From: Streptomyces ortus
GTDB taxonomy: Bacteria; Actinomycetota; Actinomycetes; Streptomycetales; Streptomycetaceae
Direction of reading: 5' to 3'
DNA: 64,000 nucleotides
Assembly (NCBI RefSeq): GCF_026341275.1
Contig: NZ_JAIFZO010000002.1
Span: 7,346,118 to 7,410,117, forward strand
Shown piece by piece: positions 51,486-60,706 of this stretch (positions within the stretch are counted from its first letter, which is position 1; each line of letters starts with the position of its first letter). The translations under genes were made by a program, and so were the position numbers. The notes under the pieces were generated by a model, which did no database searches, was not told the DNA's origin, and was given only the letters and a program-made list of their open reading frames with translations.

Positions 51486-54400
51486 ATGCATGACGACCGC
51501 GGCCTGGTCGAAGCCCGCCTCAAGCGCGTGCTCGACGAGCGCATACGACCCGCCGTGTACGCCGAATCCCTGCCGCTGGAAGTGGCGGTGTGGAACGCGC
51601 CCGGCGAGCCGGTGCCCGTCGAGGAGGGGCTGGCGGCCACGCCGTCTCCGGTGGCGGTCGGCGACAGGTGGGGTGCTCCCTGGGGCACCAGCTGGTTCCG
51701 CGTCACGGGCACCGTGCCCGAGGAGTGGGCCGGGAAGACCGTCGAGGCGATCCTCGACCTCGGCTTCGACGAGAACATGCCCGGCTTCCAGTGCGAGGGC
51801 CTCGTCTACCGGCCCGACGGAACCCCCGTGAAGGGCCTCAACCCGCGCAACCAGTGGGTACGGATCGGGGCGCCCGTCGCCGGCGGCGAGGAGGTGCGCC
51901 TGCACATCGAGGCCGCCTCGAACCCCGTCATCCTCGACTACCACCCCTTCCTGCCGACACAGCTCGGTGACAAGGAGACGGCCGGCGGCGAACCGCAGTA
52001 CAAACTGGCGCGGATGGACCTCGCCGTCCTCGACGAGACGGTGTGGCAGCTCGTCATCGACCTGGAGGTCCTCGGCGAACTGATGGCCGAGCTGCCGGTC
52101 GAGTCCGCGCGCCGCTGGGACATCCTGCGCGCCGTGGAGAAGGCCCTCGACGCCGTCGACCTGCAGAACGTGGGCGCCACGGCCGCCGAGGCCCGCTCCC
52201 GGCTGGCGGAGGTGCTGGCGGCTCCGGCGGTCCCCTCCGCCCACCGCATCAGCGCGGTCGGCCACGCGCACATCGACTCGGCGTGGCTGTGGCCGCTGCG
52301 CGAGACCGTCCGCAAGGTCGCCAGGACCACGTCGAACATGACCGCCCTCCTGGAGGACGAGCCCGACTTCGTCTTCGCCATGTCCCAGGCCCAGCAGTGG
52401 GCCTGGGTGAAGGAGCACCGGCCCGAGGTGTGGACCCGGGTGAAGAAGGCGGTCGCCGACGGCCGGTTCGTGCCCGCCGGCGGCATGTGGGTCGAGTCCG
52501 ACACCAACATGCCCGGCTCGGAGGCCATGGCCCGCCAGTTCGTCCACGGCAAGCGGTTCTTCATCGACGAGTTCGGTGTCGACAACGACGAGGCCTGGCT
52601 GCCCGACACCTTCGGCTTCGCCGCCGGACTGCCCCAGATCATCAAGGCCGCCGGCTCCAAGTGGCTGCTCACGCAGAAGATCTCCTGGTCGCAGACCAAC
52701 AAGTTCCCGCACCACACCTTCCAGTGGGAGGGCATCGACGGCACGCGGATCTTCACGCACTTCCCGCCCGTCGACACGTACAACTGCTCGATGAAGGGCA
52801 GCGAGATCGCCCACGCGGCGAACAACTTCAAGGACAAAGGTGTCGCCCGGCACTCCCTCGCGCCCACCGGCTGGGGTGACGGGGGCGGCGGCACGACCCG
52901 GGAGATGGTCGCCAAGGCGGCCCGTCTGCGGGACCTCGAAGGCTCGGCGACCGTGGTCTGGGAGGCCCCGGAGAAGTTCTTCGAGAAGGCGGAGGCCGAG
53001 TACCCGAACGCCCCGGTGTGGGTCGGCGAGCTGTACCTGGAGCTGCACCGCGCCACCCTCACCAGCCAGGCGAAGACCAAGCAGGGCAACCGCCGCAGCG
53101 AGCACCTGCTGCGCGAGGCCGAGCTGTGGGCGGCGACGGCGGCGGTCCGGACGAAGTTCACCTACCCGTACGAGGAGCTCGACCGGCTCTGGAAGACGGT
53201 CCTGCTGCACCAGTTCCACGACATCCTGCCCGGGTCGTCCATCGCCTGGGTGCACCGCGAGGCCCGTAGGACCTATGAGGCGGTCGCCCAGGAACTGAAC
53301 GGGATCATCGGCGCCGCGCAGCGCGCGCTGGCCGGGGAGGGGACGACCACCCTCGCCTTCAACTCGGCGCCGCACACCCGCGACGGCGTGCCCGCCGGTG
53401 GCGCGCGGACGCCGGCCGTCGGCGGCGAGTGCACCCTCGTGCCGCGCACGGACGGCGGCTTCGTCCTCGACAACGGATGTCTGCGGATCGAGATCGACGA
53501 GCGCGGACTCGTGGTCTCCGCGTTCGACCTCGCCGCGGACCGCGAGACCCTCGCACCCGGCGAGGCGGCCAACCTGCTGCAGATCCACCCGGACTTCCCG
53601 AACATGTGGGACGCCTGGGACGTCGACGAGTTCTACCGGAACACGGTCACCGACCTGGTCGACGCCGACGAGGTGGTCCCCGGGGACGACGGGGTCTCGG
53701 TCCGGATCGTACGGAGCTTCGGGGACTCGAAGGTCACCCAGGTGCTGTCGCTCGCGCCGGGGGAGTGGCGGCTCGACCTCGACACCGAGGTCGACTGGCA
53801 CGAGACGGAGAAGTTCCTGAAGCTGGCCTTCCCGCTCGACGTGCACGCCGAGCGGTACGCGTCCGAGACGCAGTTCGGGCACTTCTTCCGGCCGACGCAC
53901 ACCAACACGTCGTGGGAGGCCGCCAAGTTCGAGGCCTGCAACCACCGGTTCGTCCACCTGGAGGAGCCCGGCTGGGGAGTCGCCGTCGTCAACGACTCGA
54001 CGTACGGCCATGACGTGACGCGTACGGTGCGGGGCGACGGCGGTACGACCACCACGGTCCGGGTGTCGCTGCTGCGGGCCCCGCGCTTCCCCGACCCGGA
54101 GACCGACCAGGGCGTGCATCGCTTCCGGCACGCGCTGGTGCCGGGGGCCGGAATCGGGGACGCGGTGCGCGAGGGCTGGCGGATCAACCTGCCCCAGCGG
54201 AAGGTGGCCGGCGGGGCCTCGGAGGTCGCGCCGCTGGTGACCGTGGCGCAGGACGCGGTCGTGGTGACGGCGCTGAAGCTGGCCGACGACGGCAGCGGTG
54301 ACGTCGTCGTCCGCTTCCACGAGTCGAGGGGCGGGCGCAGTCGGGCGACACTCACGGCGGGCTTCGAGGTCGGGTCGGTCACGGTGACGGACCTCCTGGA

Positions 54401-54503
54401 GCGTCCGCTCCCGGACGCCACGGCCCCCGACCGCGACGGCAACCGCCTCACGCTGCGGCTCCGGCCGTTCGAGCTGGTGACGCTGCGCCTGACGCGCGCC
54501 TGA
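51486..54503 (+). CDS. Alpha-mannosidase, GH38
   Basis: A 1005-residue enzyme without a signal peptide, so cytoplasmic. The zinc and active-site motifs are GHAHIDSAWLWPLRETVRK, the nucleophile Asp374 in WLPDTFGFAAGLPQ, LLTQKISWSQTNKFPHHTF, and HQFHDILPGSSIAW. Beta-sandwich domains fill the C-terminal half. GH38 enzymes trim alpha-linked mannose from high-mannose or core glycans. It would process oligomannose imported after GH85 cleavage. The gene ends at a bidirectional terminator. Confidence 0.92.
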   Translation: MHDDRGLVEARLKRVLDERIRPAVYAESLPLEVAVWNAPGEPVPVEEGLAATPSPVAVGDRWGAPWGTSWFRVTGTVPEEWAGKTVEAILDLGFDENMPGFQCEGLVYRPDGTPVKGLNPRNQWVRIGAPVAGGEEVRLHIEAASNPVILDYHPFLPTQLGDKETAGGEPQYKLARMDLAVLDETVWQLVIDLEVLGELMAELPVESARRWDILRAVEKALDAVDLQNVGATAAEARSRLAEVLAAPAVPSAHRISAVGHAHIDSAWLWPLRETVRKVARTTSNMTALLEDEPDFVFAMSQAQQWAWVKEHRPEVWTRVKKAVADGRFVPAGGMWVESDTNMPGSEAMARQFVHGKRFFIDEFGVDNDEAWLPDTFGFAAGLPQIIKAAGSKWLLTQKISWSQTNKFPHHTFQWEGIDGTRIFTHFPPVDTYNCSMKGSEIAHAANNFKDKGVARHSLAPTGWGDGGGGTTREMVAKAARLRDLEGSATVVWEAPEKFFEKAEAEYPNAPVWVGELYLELHRATLTSQAKTKQGNRRSEHLLREAELWAATAAVRTKFTYPYEELDRLWKTVLLHQFHDILPGSSIAWVHREARRTYEAVAQELNGIIGAAQRALAGEGTTTLAFNSAPHTRDGVPAGGARTPAVGGECTLVPRTDGGFVLDNGCLRIEIDERGLVVSAFDLAADRETLAPGEAANLLQIHPDFPNMWDAWDVDEFYRNTVTDLVDADEVVPGDDGVSVRIVRSFGDSKVTQVLSLAPGEWRLDLDTEVDWHETEKFLKLAFPLDVHAERYASETQFGHFFRPTHTNTSWEAAKFEACNHRFVHLEEPGWGVAVVNDSTYGHDVTRTVRGDGGTTTTVRVSLLRAPRFPDPETDQGVHRFRHALVPGAGIGDAVREGWRINLPQRKVAGGASEVAPLVTVAQDAVVVTALKLADDGSGDVVVRFHESRGGRSRATLTAGFEVGSVTVTDLLERPLPDATAPDRDGNRLTLRLRPFELVTLRLTRA

Positions 54504-54544
54504 GGTTCCACCTCGGCGACGAACACGCCGGTGCTCACCTGCTC

Positions 54545-54630
54545 AGTTCCCCGCGCCCCGGTTCCCAGGGGCGCGGGGGAACCGCGCGGGCCGGCCTTTC
54601 GTTTTCGGGGGCGCGGGGAACTGCGCGAAC
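54545..54630. terminator. Convergent terminator built from the dispersed repeat
   Basis: GTTCCCCGCGCCCC (54545-54558) pairs with GGGGCGCGGGGGAAC (54567-54581), a stem of about 14 bp, between the convergent GH38 and GntR genes. A further copy of the same repeat (GGGGGCGCGGGGAACTGCGCG) lies at 54607-54627. A T-rich patch (GTTTTC) is at 54601-54606. Confidence 0.6.
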
Positions 54631-54686
54631 GGCTCCACCGACCTGCGCGCGCTTCATCATCCCGGCCGGCCCGCCCCCACCTCGGC

Positions 54687-55433
54687 CTACGGCTGGAGCT
54701 GGCTCCGGAGCCACTGCTCGACCTCGCCCACATGCGCCGCCGCCGCGGCCCGCGCCGCCTCCGGATCATGGGCGACCAGCGCCCGGTGGATCGCCGCGTG
54801 CTCCCGCCGCGTCCGCTCGAACGCGCCCTCCTCCTGATACCCCCGCCACACCCGCGCCCGGAACGTCCGCGAGGACAGCCCGTCCAGGATGGCCGCCATC
54901 GTCTCGTTGCCCGCGGCCCCCGCGATGACCCGGTGGAACGCAAGGTCGTGGGAGAGGATCACCTCCGGATCGTCCGTGGCGTTCATGGCGGTCAGGTGCT
55001 TCTCCACCTCGGCGAGCTGGTCCGCGGTGATCCGCGCGGCGGCCAGCGCCGTCGCCGTCGACTCCAGGACCCGCCGCACTTCGAGGAGTTCGACCAGCCG
55101 GGGGCCGCGGGACAGGTCCGCGACCACGCCGAAGGTCTCCAGCAGATCCCCGGCCTCCAACTGCGTGACGTAGATGCCGGACCCGTGCCGGGCCTCCAGT
55201 ACGCCCAGCACCGTGAGCGCCCGGATCGCCTCGCGCATCGAGCTGCGCGAGATGCCGAGCTGCGCGGCCAGCTCGCGCTCGGTCGGCAGCCGCGCGCCCG
55301 GCTCCAGCCGGCCCTCGCCGATCATCGCCTTGATCCGGTCGATGGCGCGCTGCGTCACGGTCCCCTTCTGGGGGGCCGGAGAGGGGGCCGCGGCCGGGGC
55401 CGCCCTCGCCGCCTCGGGCAGGCTCTCGTCCAC
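54687..55433 (-). CDS. FadR-subfamily GntR regulator
   Basis: A 248-residue regulator. An N-terminal Ala/Pro-rich stretch of about 22 residues leads into a winged helix (RLPTERELAAQLGISRSSMR, VLEARHGSGIYV) and an all-helical FCD effector domain with metal-site histidines (LSHDLAFHRVIAGAAGN, HAAIHRALV). GTG 55433 follows GGAGGACAT on its strand. It is divergent from the fucose transporter, and a matching operator lies between them. The likely effector is an intermediate of L-fucose breakdown. Confidence 0.88.
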   Translation of the reverse strand: MDESLPEAARAAPAAAPSPAPQKGTVTQRAIDRIKAMIGEGRLEPGARLPTERELAAQLGISRSSMREAIRALTVLGVLEARHGSGIYVTQLEAGDLLETFGVVADLSRGPRLVELLEVRRVLESTATALAAARITADQLAEVEKHLTAMNATDDPEVILSHDLAFHRVIAGAAGNETMAAILDGLSSRTFRARVWRGYQEEGAFERTRREHAAIHRALVAHDPEAARAAAAAHVGEVEQWLRSQLQP

Positions 55434-55479
55434 GCCATGTCCTCCTGTCGCCGGGTGCGCCGCAGTCTAACGACTCAGG

Positions 55480-55558
55480 TGGTCGGACCACTACGCGCGA
55501 AAACAGTGAAAATCGCGGCCCAGGGGTGTTGTCGGAGCGAAGTGGTCTGATAAATATG
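55480..55558. promoter_or_regulatory. GntR/FadR operator and probable promoter for the fucose operon
   Basis: GTGGTCGGACCAC (55480-55492) is a perfect 13-bp palindrome of the TGGTNNNACCA type recognised by FadR-subfamily regulators. A second half-matching site, GTGGTCTGATAA, begins at about 55543. It sits between TTGTCG (about 55530) and the AT-rich TAAATAT (about 55552), which could be the -35/-10 of the transporter operon. Binding there would block transcription. Confidence 0.6.
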
Positions 55559-55570
55559 CGTGGCACCTGC

Positions 55571-55600
55571 TCGATCACGCTGGATCACGCTTGATGACGC
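55571..55600 (+). repeat. Three helically phased 10-bp repeats in the leader
   Basis: Tandem decamers TCGATCACGC, TGGATCACGC and TTGATGACGC end 18 bp before ATG 55619, immediately upstream of the ribosome site (TGAGGAG). The period equals one DNA turn, so a protein could bind one face repeatedly, or the transcript could be structured. Confidence 0.65.
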
Positions 55601-55618
55601 TCAATGAGGAGCCGATAG

Positions 55619-56701
55619 ATGGCCGGCAGAACTGTGCGGTACAGGAACGGGCGAAACGCCTCGCGAGCGATGGGTGCGACGGCCGCGGCCGTCTGCGCCG
55701 CCCTCGCGCTCACGGCATGCGGCAGCACCAAGGACACCGTCGACTCCGGCGGCGGCAAGGGCGGCGGGAGCGGCAAGGTCGGGGTGATCCTGCCCCTGCT
55801 GACCTCGCCGTTCTGGCAGTCGTACAACGACTACGTGCCGAAGATGGCGAAGTCCGAGGGCGTGGACGCCCTCAAGACCGTCAACTCCAACAGTGACCCC
55901 TCGCAGCAGATCACCGACATCAACAACCAGCTCAACCAGGGTGTGAAGGGCCTCGTCGTGGCCCCCCTGGACAGCGCCGCGATCTCCGCCGGGCTCGACC
56001 AGGCCGAACGCAAGGGCGTGCCCGTGGTCGCCGTCGACGTGGCGCCCGAGAAGGGCAAGGTCGCGATGGTCGTCCGCGCCGACAACGTGGCGTACGGGGA
56101 GAAGGCCTGCGAGTACCTCGGCAAGCAGATCCCCTCGGGCAAGGTCGTGCAGATCATGGGCGACCTCGCCTCGGTCAACGGCCGCGACCGCTCCGAGGCC
56201 TTCCGGACCTGCGTCAGGAAGAAGTTCCCGAAGCTGAAGGTCCTGGAGATCCCCGCCAAGTGGGAGTCCGACACGGCGGCCTCGAAGCTGGACACCCTCC
56301 TGAACGCCAACCCCGACCTCAAGGGCATCTACATGCAGGCGGGCGGCGTGTACCTCGCGCCCACGCTGCAGACCCTCAAGTCCAAGGGACTGCTGAAGAA
56401 GGCCGGCGAGAAGGGCCACATCTCGATCGTCTCGAACGACGGCATCCCGCAGGAGTACGCCGCGATCCGCAAGGGCCAGATCGACGCCACGGTCTCGCAG
56501 CCGGCCGACCTCTACGCCAAGTACGGCATGTACTACATCAAGGCGGCGATGGAGGGGAAGACCTTCGAGCCGGGTCCCACCGACCACGACTCGGAGATCG
56601 TCGAGCTGTCCGGCGGCATCCTTGAGGACCAGCTGCCCGCGCCGCTGGTGACCAAGGACAACGTCGACGACCCCGAGCTGTGGGGCAACACCGTCAAATG
56701 A
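55619..56701 (+). CDS. Sugar ABC transporter substrate-binding lipoprotein (RbsB-like)
   Basis: A 360-residue binding protein of the ribose/galactose type. The long basic N-terminus leads to a lipobox at Cys34 (LALTAC). The mature domain has VGVILPLLTSPFWQSYNDYV, QGVKGLVVAPLDSAAI, KGVPVVAVDVAP and ISIVSNDGIPQEY. It heads an operon with its own ATPase and permease and then L-fucose catabolic genes, so L-fucose is the likely ligand. The stop overlaps the ATPase start by 4 bp. Confidence 0.88.
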   Translation: MAGRTVRYRNGRNASRAMGATAAAVCAALALTACGSTKDTVDSGGGKGGGSGKVGVILPLLTSPFWQSYNDYVPKMAKSEGVDALKTVNSNSDPSQQITDINNQLNQGVKGLVVAPLDSAAISAGLDQAERKGVPVVAVDVAPEKGKVAMVVRADNVAYGEKACEYLGKQIPSGKVVQIMGDLASVNGRDRSEAFRTCVRKKFPKLKVLEIPAKWESDTAASKLDTLLNANPDLKGIYMQAGGVYLAPTLQTLKSKGLLKKAGEKGHISIVSNDGIPQEYAAIRKGQIDATVSQPADLYAKYGMYYIKAAMEGKTFEPGPTDHDSEIVELSGGILEDQLPAPLVTKDNVDDPELWGNTVK

Positions 56702-58212
56702 GTACTCAGCCGGGTACTCCACTCGTTGAGGCGCGGGGCATCACCAAGCGGTACGGCCCCACGGTCGCCCTCGCCGACGGACGACTGACCGTGCGCGCGG
56801 GCGAGTCCCACGCGCTCGTCGGCCGCAACGGCGCGGGCAAGTCCACCCTCGTCAACGTCCTCACCGGCCTCCAGGCACCCGACGAGGGCACGGTCCGCTT
56901 CGACGGCGGGCCCGCGCCCGCGCTGACCGACCGCGACGCCTGGCGGCGCAAGGTGGCCTGCGTCTACCAGAAGCCCACCGTCGTCCCGGAGTTGACGGTC
57001 GCCGAGAACCTCTTCATCAACCGGCAGCCGACCGGCCGCGGCGGCTTCATCAGCTGGCGCCGGCTGAGGAGCGAGGCCGCCGAGGTCCTCGACACCTGGG
57101 ACGTACGGGTCGACCCGGAGGCGCGGACCGCCGACCTCAAGGTCGAGGACCGCCAAATGGTGGAGATCGCCCGGGCGTTGAGCTTCGGCGCGCGGTTCAT
57201 CGTCCTCGACGAACCGACCGCCCAGCTCGACAACCGCGAGATCGAACGCCTCTTCACGCGGATGCGCGCGCTCCAGGAGTCCGGCGTCACCTTCCTGTTC
57301 ATCTCGCACCACCTCCAGGAGGTGTACGAGGTCTGCCAGACCGTGACCGTCCTGCGGGACGCCCGCTGGATCACCACCGCGCCGGTCGCGGACCTGCCGA
57401 AGGCCGCCCTGGTCGAGGCCATGGCGGGGGAGTCCATCGCCGCCGTTCAGGAGAAGGCCGCCCGGGGGGACGTGGACTCCGACGCGCCCGTCGTCCTCGA
57501 AGCACACGGCCTGACGTCGGACGCGTACGACAGCGTCGATCTGAGCGTGCGCGGCGGGGAGGTCGTCGGCCTCGCCGGATCCAGCGGCAGCGGGAAGATC
57601 GAGCTGGCCGAGTCCTTCACGGGGCTGCACTCGCCGACCGCCGGCACCGCCCGACTGGACGGCAGGCACCTGCCGTTCGGCGATGTGACGGCCGCCCTGC
57701 GGGCCGGTGTCGGTTGCGTGCCGCGCGACCGGCACGGACAGGGACTCGTCTTCGGGATGACCGTCGGCGACAACGCCACCCTGACCGTCCTGGACCGGCT
57801 CGGGCGGTACGGATTCGTCGGCACCGAGCGTCGGCGCGGCTTCGCCGGCGAGCTGATCGAACGCCTCGGCATCCAGACGGAGGGACCCGACCAGCCCGTG
57901 TCCGACCTCTCCGGCGGCAACGCCCAGAAGGTCGTCATGGCCCGGGCGCTCGCCTCCGACCCCCGGCTGCTGGTCCTGATCAACCCCACCGCGGGCGTCG
58001 ACGTGAAGTCCAAGGAATCCCTGCTCTCGCGGATGGACTCGGCCCGCGACGACGGCACCGCCGTCCTCGTCGTCTCCGACGAACTCGACGACCTGCGCCG
58101 CTGCGACCGCGTCCTCGTCCTCTTCCACGGCCGGGTCGTCGCCGAGCACGCGGCGGGCTGGCGCGACCACGAACTGATCGCCTCCATCGAAGGAGTGGAC
58201 CACCATGGCTGA
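56698..58212 (+). CDS. Sugar ABC transporter ATP-binding protein (RbsA/MglA-like)
   Basis: A 504-residue protein with two fused ATPase domains. The first has Walker A GRNGAGKSTLVNVL and Walker B FIVLDEPTAQLDN; the signature is VEDRQMVEIARAL. The second has a weaker Walker A (GSSGSGKIEL) and a good signature, LSGGNAQKVVMARAL. Asymmetry of this kind is normal in the family. It powers import through the permease at 58205, whose start overlaps this gene by 8 bp. Confidence 0.92.
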   Translation: MSTQPGTPLVEARGITKRYGPTVALADGRLTVRAGESHALVGRNGAGKSTLVNVLTGLQAPDEGTVRFDGGPAPALTDRDAWRRKVACVYQKPTVVPELTVAENLFINRQPTGRGGFISWRRLRSEAAEVLDTWDVRVDPEARTADLKVEDRQMVEIARALSFGARFIVLDEPTAQLDNREIERLFTRMRALQESGVTFLFISHHLQEVYEVCQTVTVLRDARWITTAPVADLPKAALVEAMAGESIAAVQEKAARGDVDSDAPVVLEAHGLTSDAYDSVDLSVRGGEVVGLAGSSGSGKIELAESFTGLHSPTAGTARLDGRHLPFGDVTAALRAGVGCVPRDRHGQGLVFGMTVGDNATLTVLDRLGRYGFVGTERRRGFAGELIERLGIQTEGPDQPVSDLSGGNAQKVVMARALASDPRLLVLINPTAGVDVKSKESLLSRMDSARDDGTAVLVVSDELDDLRRCDRVLVLFHGRVVAEHAAGWRDHELIASIEGVDHHG

Positions 58213-59242
58213 CACGAAGGCCCCGTCGGCCTCGGCCCCCACCTCCCCGCGCCCGCTGAAGAGCAAGGCCGACGCCAAGGCCGTACTCCTGCGCAGGGCA
58301 CGCGAACTGGCGCTCGTACCGGCCCTGTTGCTGCTGCTGGTGCTCGGCGCGTTCGTCAACGACGCCTTCCTCACCGAGCAGAACCTGATCTCCGTCCTGG
58401 GCGCCTCGGCGGCCCTCGCGATGGTCGTGCTCGCCGAGTCGCTGGTGCTCATCACCGGCAAGTTCGACCTGTCCCTGGAGTCCGTCGTCGGCATCGCGCC
58501 CGCCGTCGGCGCGCTGTTGCTGCTGCCCGCCGCGCAGTCCGGCTGGGGCACGGAGCTGCCCGCCGGAGTCGCCCTGCTCGCGATCCTCGCCGTCGGCGCG
58601 CTCATCGGCGGGTTCAACGGCTTCCTCGTCGTGAAACTCAAGCTCAACGCCTTCATCGTGACGCTCGCGATGCTGATCATCCTGCGCGGTCTGCTCGTCG
58701 GCGCGACCGAGGGCAAGACGCTGTTCGGGATGCCCGACGCCTTCTACACGCTGGCCACCACCACCTTCCTGACCGTGCCGATCTCGGTGTGGCTGGCGGC
58801 GGTGGCGTTCGCGGTCGCCGGATTCGTCCTCAAGTACCACCGCTGGGGACGGGCCCTGTACGCGATCGGCGGCAACCCGGACGCGGCGCGCGCGGCCGGG
58901 ATCCGGGTCGAGCGCGTCATGCTCGGCGTGTTCGTCGTCGCGGGGACGCTGGCCGCGGTCGGCGGGCTGATGCAGACCGGCTACGTCGGCGCGATCAACG
59001 CCAACCAGGGCCAGAACATGATCTTCACGGTGTTCGCGGCGGCGGTGATCGGGGGGATCAGCCTCGACGGTGGCAAGGGCACGATGTTCGGGGCCCTTAC
59101 GGGCGTTCTCCTTCTTGGGGTGGTGCAGAACCTGTTGACCCTCGCGCAGGTGCCGTCCTTCTGGATCCAGGCGATCTACGGGGGGATCATCCTGGTCGCC
59201 CTCATGATCGCTCGCGTGACCACCGGCCGGGCCCAGGACTAG
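58205..59242 (+). CDS. Sugar ABC transporter permease (RbsC-like)
   Basis: A 345-residue permease with a polar N-terminus of about 35 residues and eight to ten helices. It carries GKFDLSLESVVGIAPAVGAL, AIGGNPDAARAAGIRVERV (the ATPase-contact loop) and GGISLDGGKGTMFGALTG near the C-terminus, as in the ribose family. It completes the importer. A 66-bp gap separates it from the catabolic genes, all in the same direction. Confidence 0.92.
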   Translation: MADTKAPSASAPTSPRPLKSKADAKAVLLRRARELALVPALLLLLVLGAFVNDAFLTEQNLISVLGASAALAMVVLAESLVLITGKFDLSLESVVGIAPAVGALLLLPAAQSGWGTELPAGVALLAILAVGALIGGFNGFLVVKLKLNAFIVTLAMLIILRGLLVGATEGKTLFGMPDAFYTLATTTFLTVPISVWLAAVAFAVAGFVLKYHRWGRALYAIGGNPDAARAAGIRVERVMLGVFVVAGTLAAVGGLMQTGYVGAINANQGQNMIFTVFAAAVIGGISLDGGKGTMFGALTGVLLLGVVQNLLTLAQVPSFWIQAIYGGIILVALMIARVTTGRAQD

Positions 59243-59308
59243 ACGTACGTGGTGTACACCTGCGGGTCCGTCGTGTCCGCCCCCTGTCCCTGAACGAAAG
59301 GCACCTCC

Positions 59309-60706
59309 GTGTCCTCACCCGCCGCCTCCCGCGTCACCGCGGTCGACACCTACGACATCCGCTTTCCCACCTCGCGTGAGCTCGACGGGTCCGACGCCAT
59401 GAATCCGGATCCCGACTACTCGGCGGCGTACGTCGTCCTGCGGACCGGTGACGACACCGATGGCGACGCCGCCGACGGTCCTGAGGGGCACGGGTTCACC
59501 TTCACCATCGGGCGCGGCAACGACGTCCAGGTCGCCGCGATCGAGGCCCTGCGCCCGCACATCCTCGGACGGCCGGTCGACGAGCTGTGCGCGGACCCGG
59601 GATCGCTCGCCCGCGACCTCACGGGCGACAGCCAACTGCGCTGGCTCGGGCCCGAGAAGGGCGTGATGCACATGGCGATCGGCGCCGTCGTCAACGCCGT
59701 CTGGGACCTCGCCGCCAAGCGGGCCGGCAAACCCCTGTGGCAGCTCCTCGCCGACGCCACCCCCGAATGGCTCGTCGCCCAGGTGGACTTCCGGTACATC
59801 GCGGACGTCCTCACCCCCGAGGACGCGCTCGGGCTGCTGCGCCGGGGCAGGGAGGGTTCCGCGGAACGTACCGCGCTGCTCAAGGAACACGGCTTCCCCG
59901 GCTACACCACCTCGCCCGGCTGGCTGGGCTACTCCGACGAGAAGCTCACCCGGCTGGCCCGCCAGGCCGTCGCCGACGGGTTCACCCAGATCAAGCTGAA
60001 GGTCGGCGCGGACCTCGCCGACGACGTACGCCGCTGCCGGGTGGCGCGGGCCGTCGTCGGGCCCGACATCCGGATCGCCATCGACGCCAACCAGCGGTGG
60101 AACGTCGACGAGGCCGTCGAGTGGACCAACGCGCTGGCCGAGTTCGACCCGTACTGGATCGAGGAGCCCACCAGCCCCGACGACATCCTCGGGCACGCCG
60201 CCGTCCGCAAGGCCGTCGCACCGGTCAAGGTCGCCACCGGAGAGCACGTACAGAACCGGATCGTCTTCAAGCAGCTGCTCCAGGCGGGCGCGATCGACGT
60301 CCTGCAGATCGACGCGGCCCGGGTCGGCGGCGTCAACGAGAACCTCGCGATCCTGCTGCTGGCGGCCAGGTTCGCCGTCCCGGTCTGCCCGCACGCGGGC
60401 GGTGTCGGACTGTGCGAACTGGTCCAGCACTTCTCGATGTTCGACTACGTGGCGCTCTCGGGGACGACCGAGAACCGCGTGATCGAGTACGTCGACCATC
60501 TGCACGACCACTTCCTCGACCCGGTGGTGATCGGAGAGGGTCGCTACATGGCACCCACCCTGCCCGGCTTCTCGGCGACCATGCGGCCGGAGTCCATCGC
60601 CGAGTTCACCTTCCCCGGCGGCACGTTCTGGGCCGCCGACCTCGAACGGCAGCGGACCGAGCGGGAGCAACAGCAGGCGCGGAAGCACAAGGAGCAGGCG
60701 GCATGA
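59309..60706 (+). CDS. L-fuconate dehydratase (enolase superfamily)
   Basis: A 465-residue enolase-superfamily dehydratase: L-fuconate to 2-keto-3-deoxy-L-fuconate. The residues fit the characterised Xanthomonas enzyme with a constant offset of 11: KxK Lys229/Lys231, metal ligands Asp259, Glu285 and Glu312, and His362 (CPHAGGVGL). The C-terminus VIGEGRYMAPTLPGFSATM is also characteristic. GTG 59309 follows GAAAGG. It starts the catabolic part of the operon, coupled to an SDR by a 4-bp overlap. Confidence 0.93.
   Translation: MSSPAASRVTAVDTYDIRFPTSRELDGSDAMNPDPDYSAAYVVLRTGDDTDGDAADGPEGHGFTFTIGRGNDVQVAAIEALRPHILGRPVDELCADPGSLARDLTGDSQLRWLGPEKGVMHMAIGAVVNAVWDLAAKRAGKPLWQLLADATPEWLVAQVDFRYIADVLTPEDALGLLRRGREGSAERTALLKEHGFPGYTTSPGWLGYSDEKLTRLARQAVADGFTQIKLKVGADLADDVRRCRVARAVVGPDIRIAIDANQRWNVDEAVEWTNALAEFDPYWIEEPTSPDDILGHAAVRKAVAPVKVATGEHVQNRIVFKQLLQAGAIDVLQIDAARVGGVNENLAILLLAARFAVPVCPHAGGVGLCELVQHFSMFDYVALSGTTENRVIEYVDHLHDHFLDPVVIGEGRYMAPTLPGFSATMRPESIAEFTFPGGTFWAADLERQRTEREQQQARKHKEQAA

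Noticed and set aside
51378..54320. Minus-strand open frame of nearly 1000 codons opposite GH38
   Set aside because: GH38 has all its active-site motifs on the plus strand; the antisense translation shows no recognisable family.
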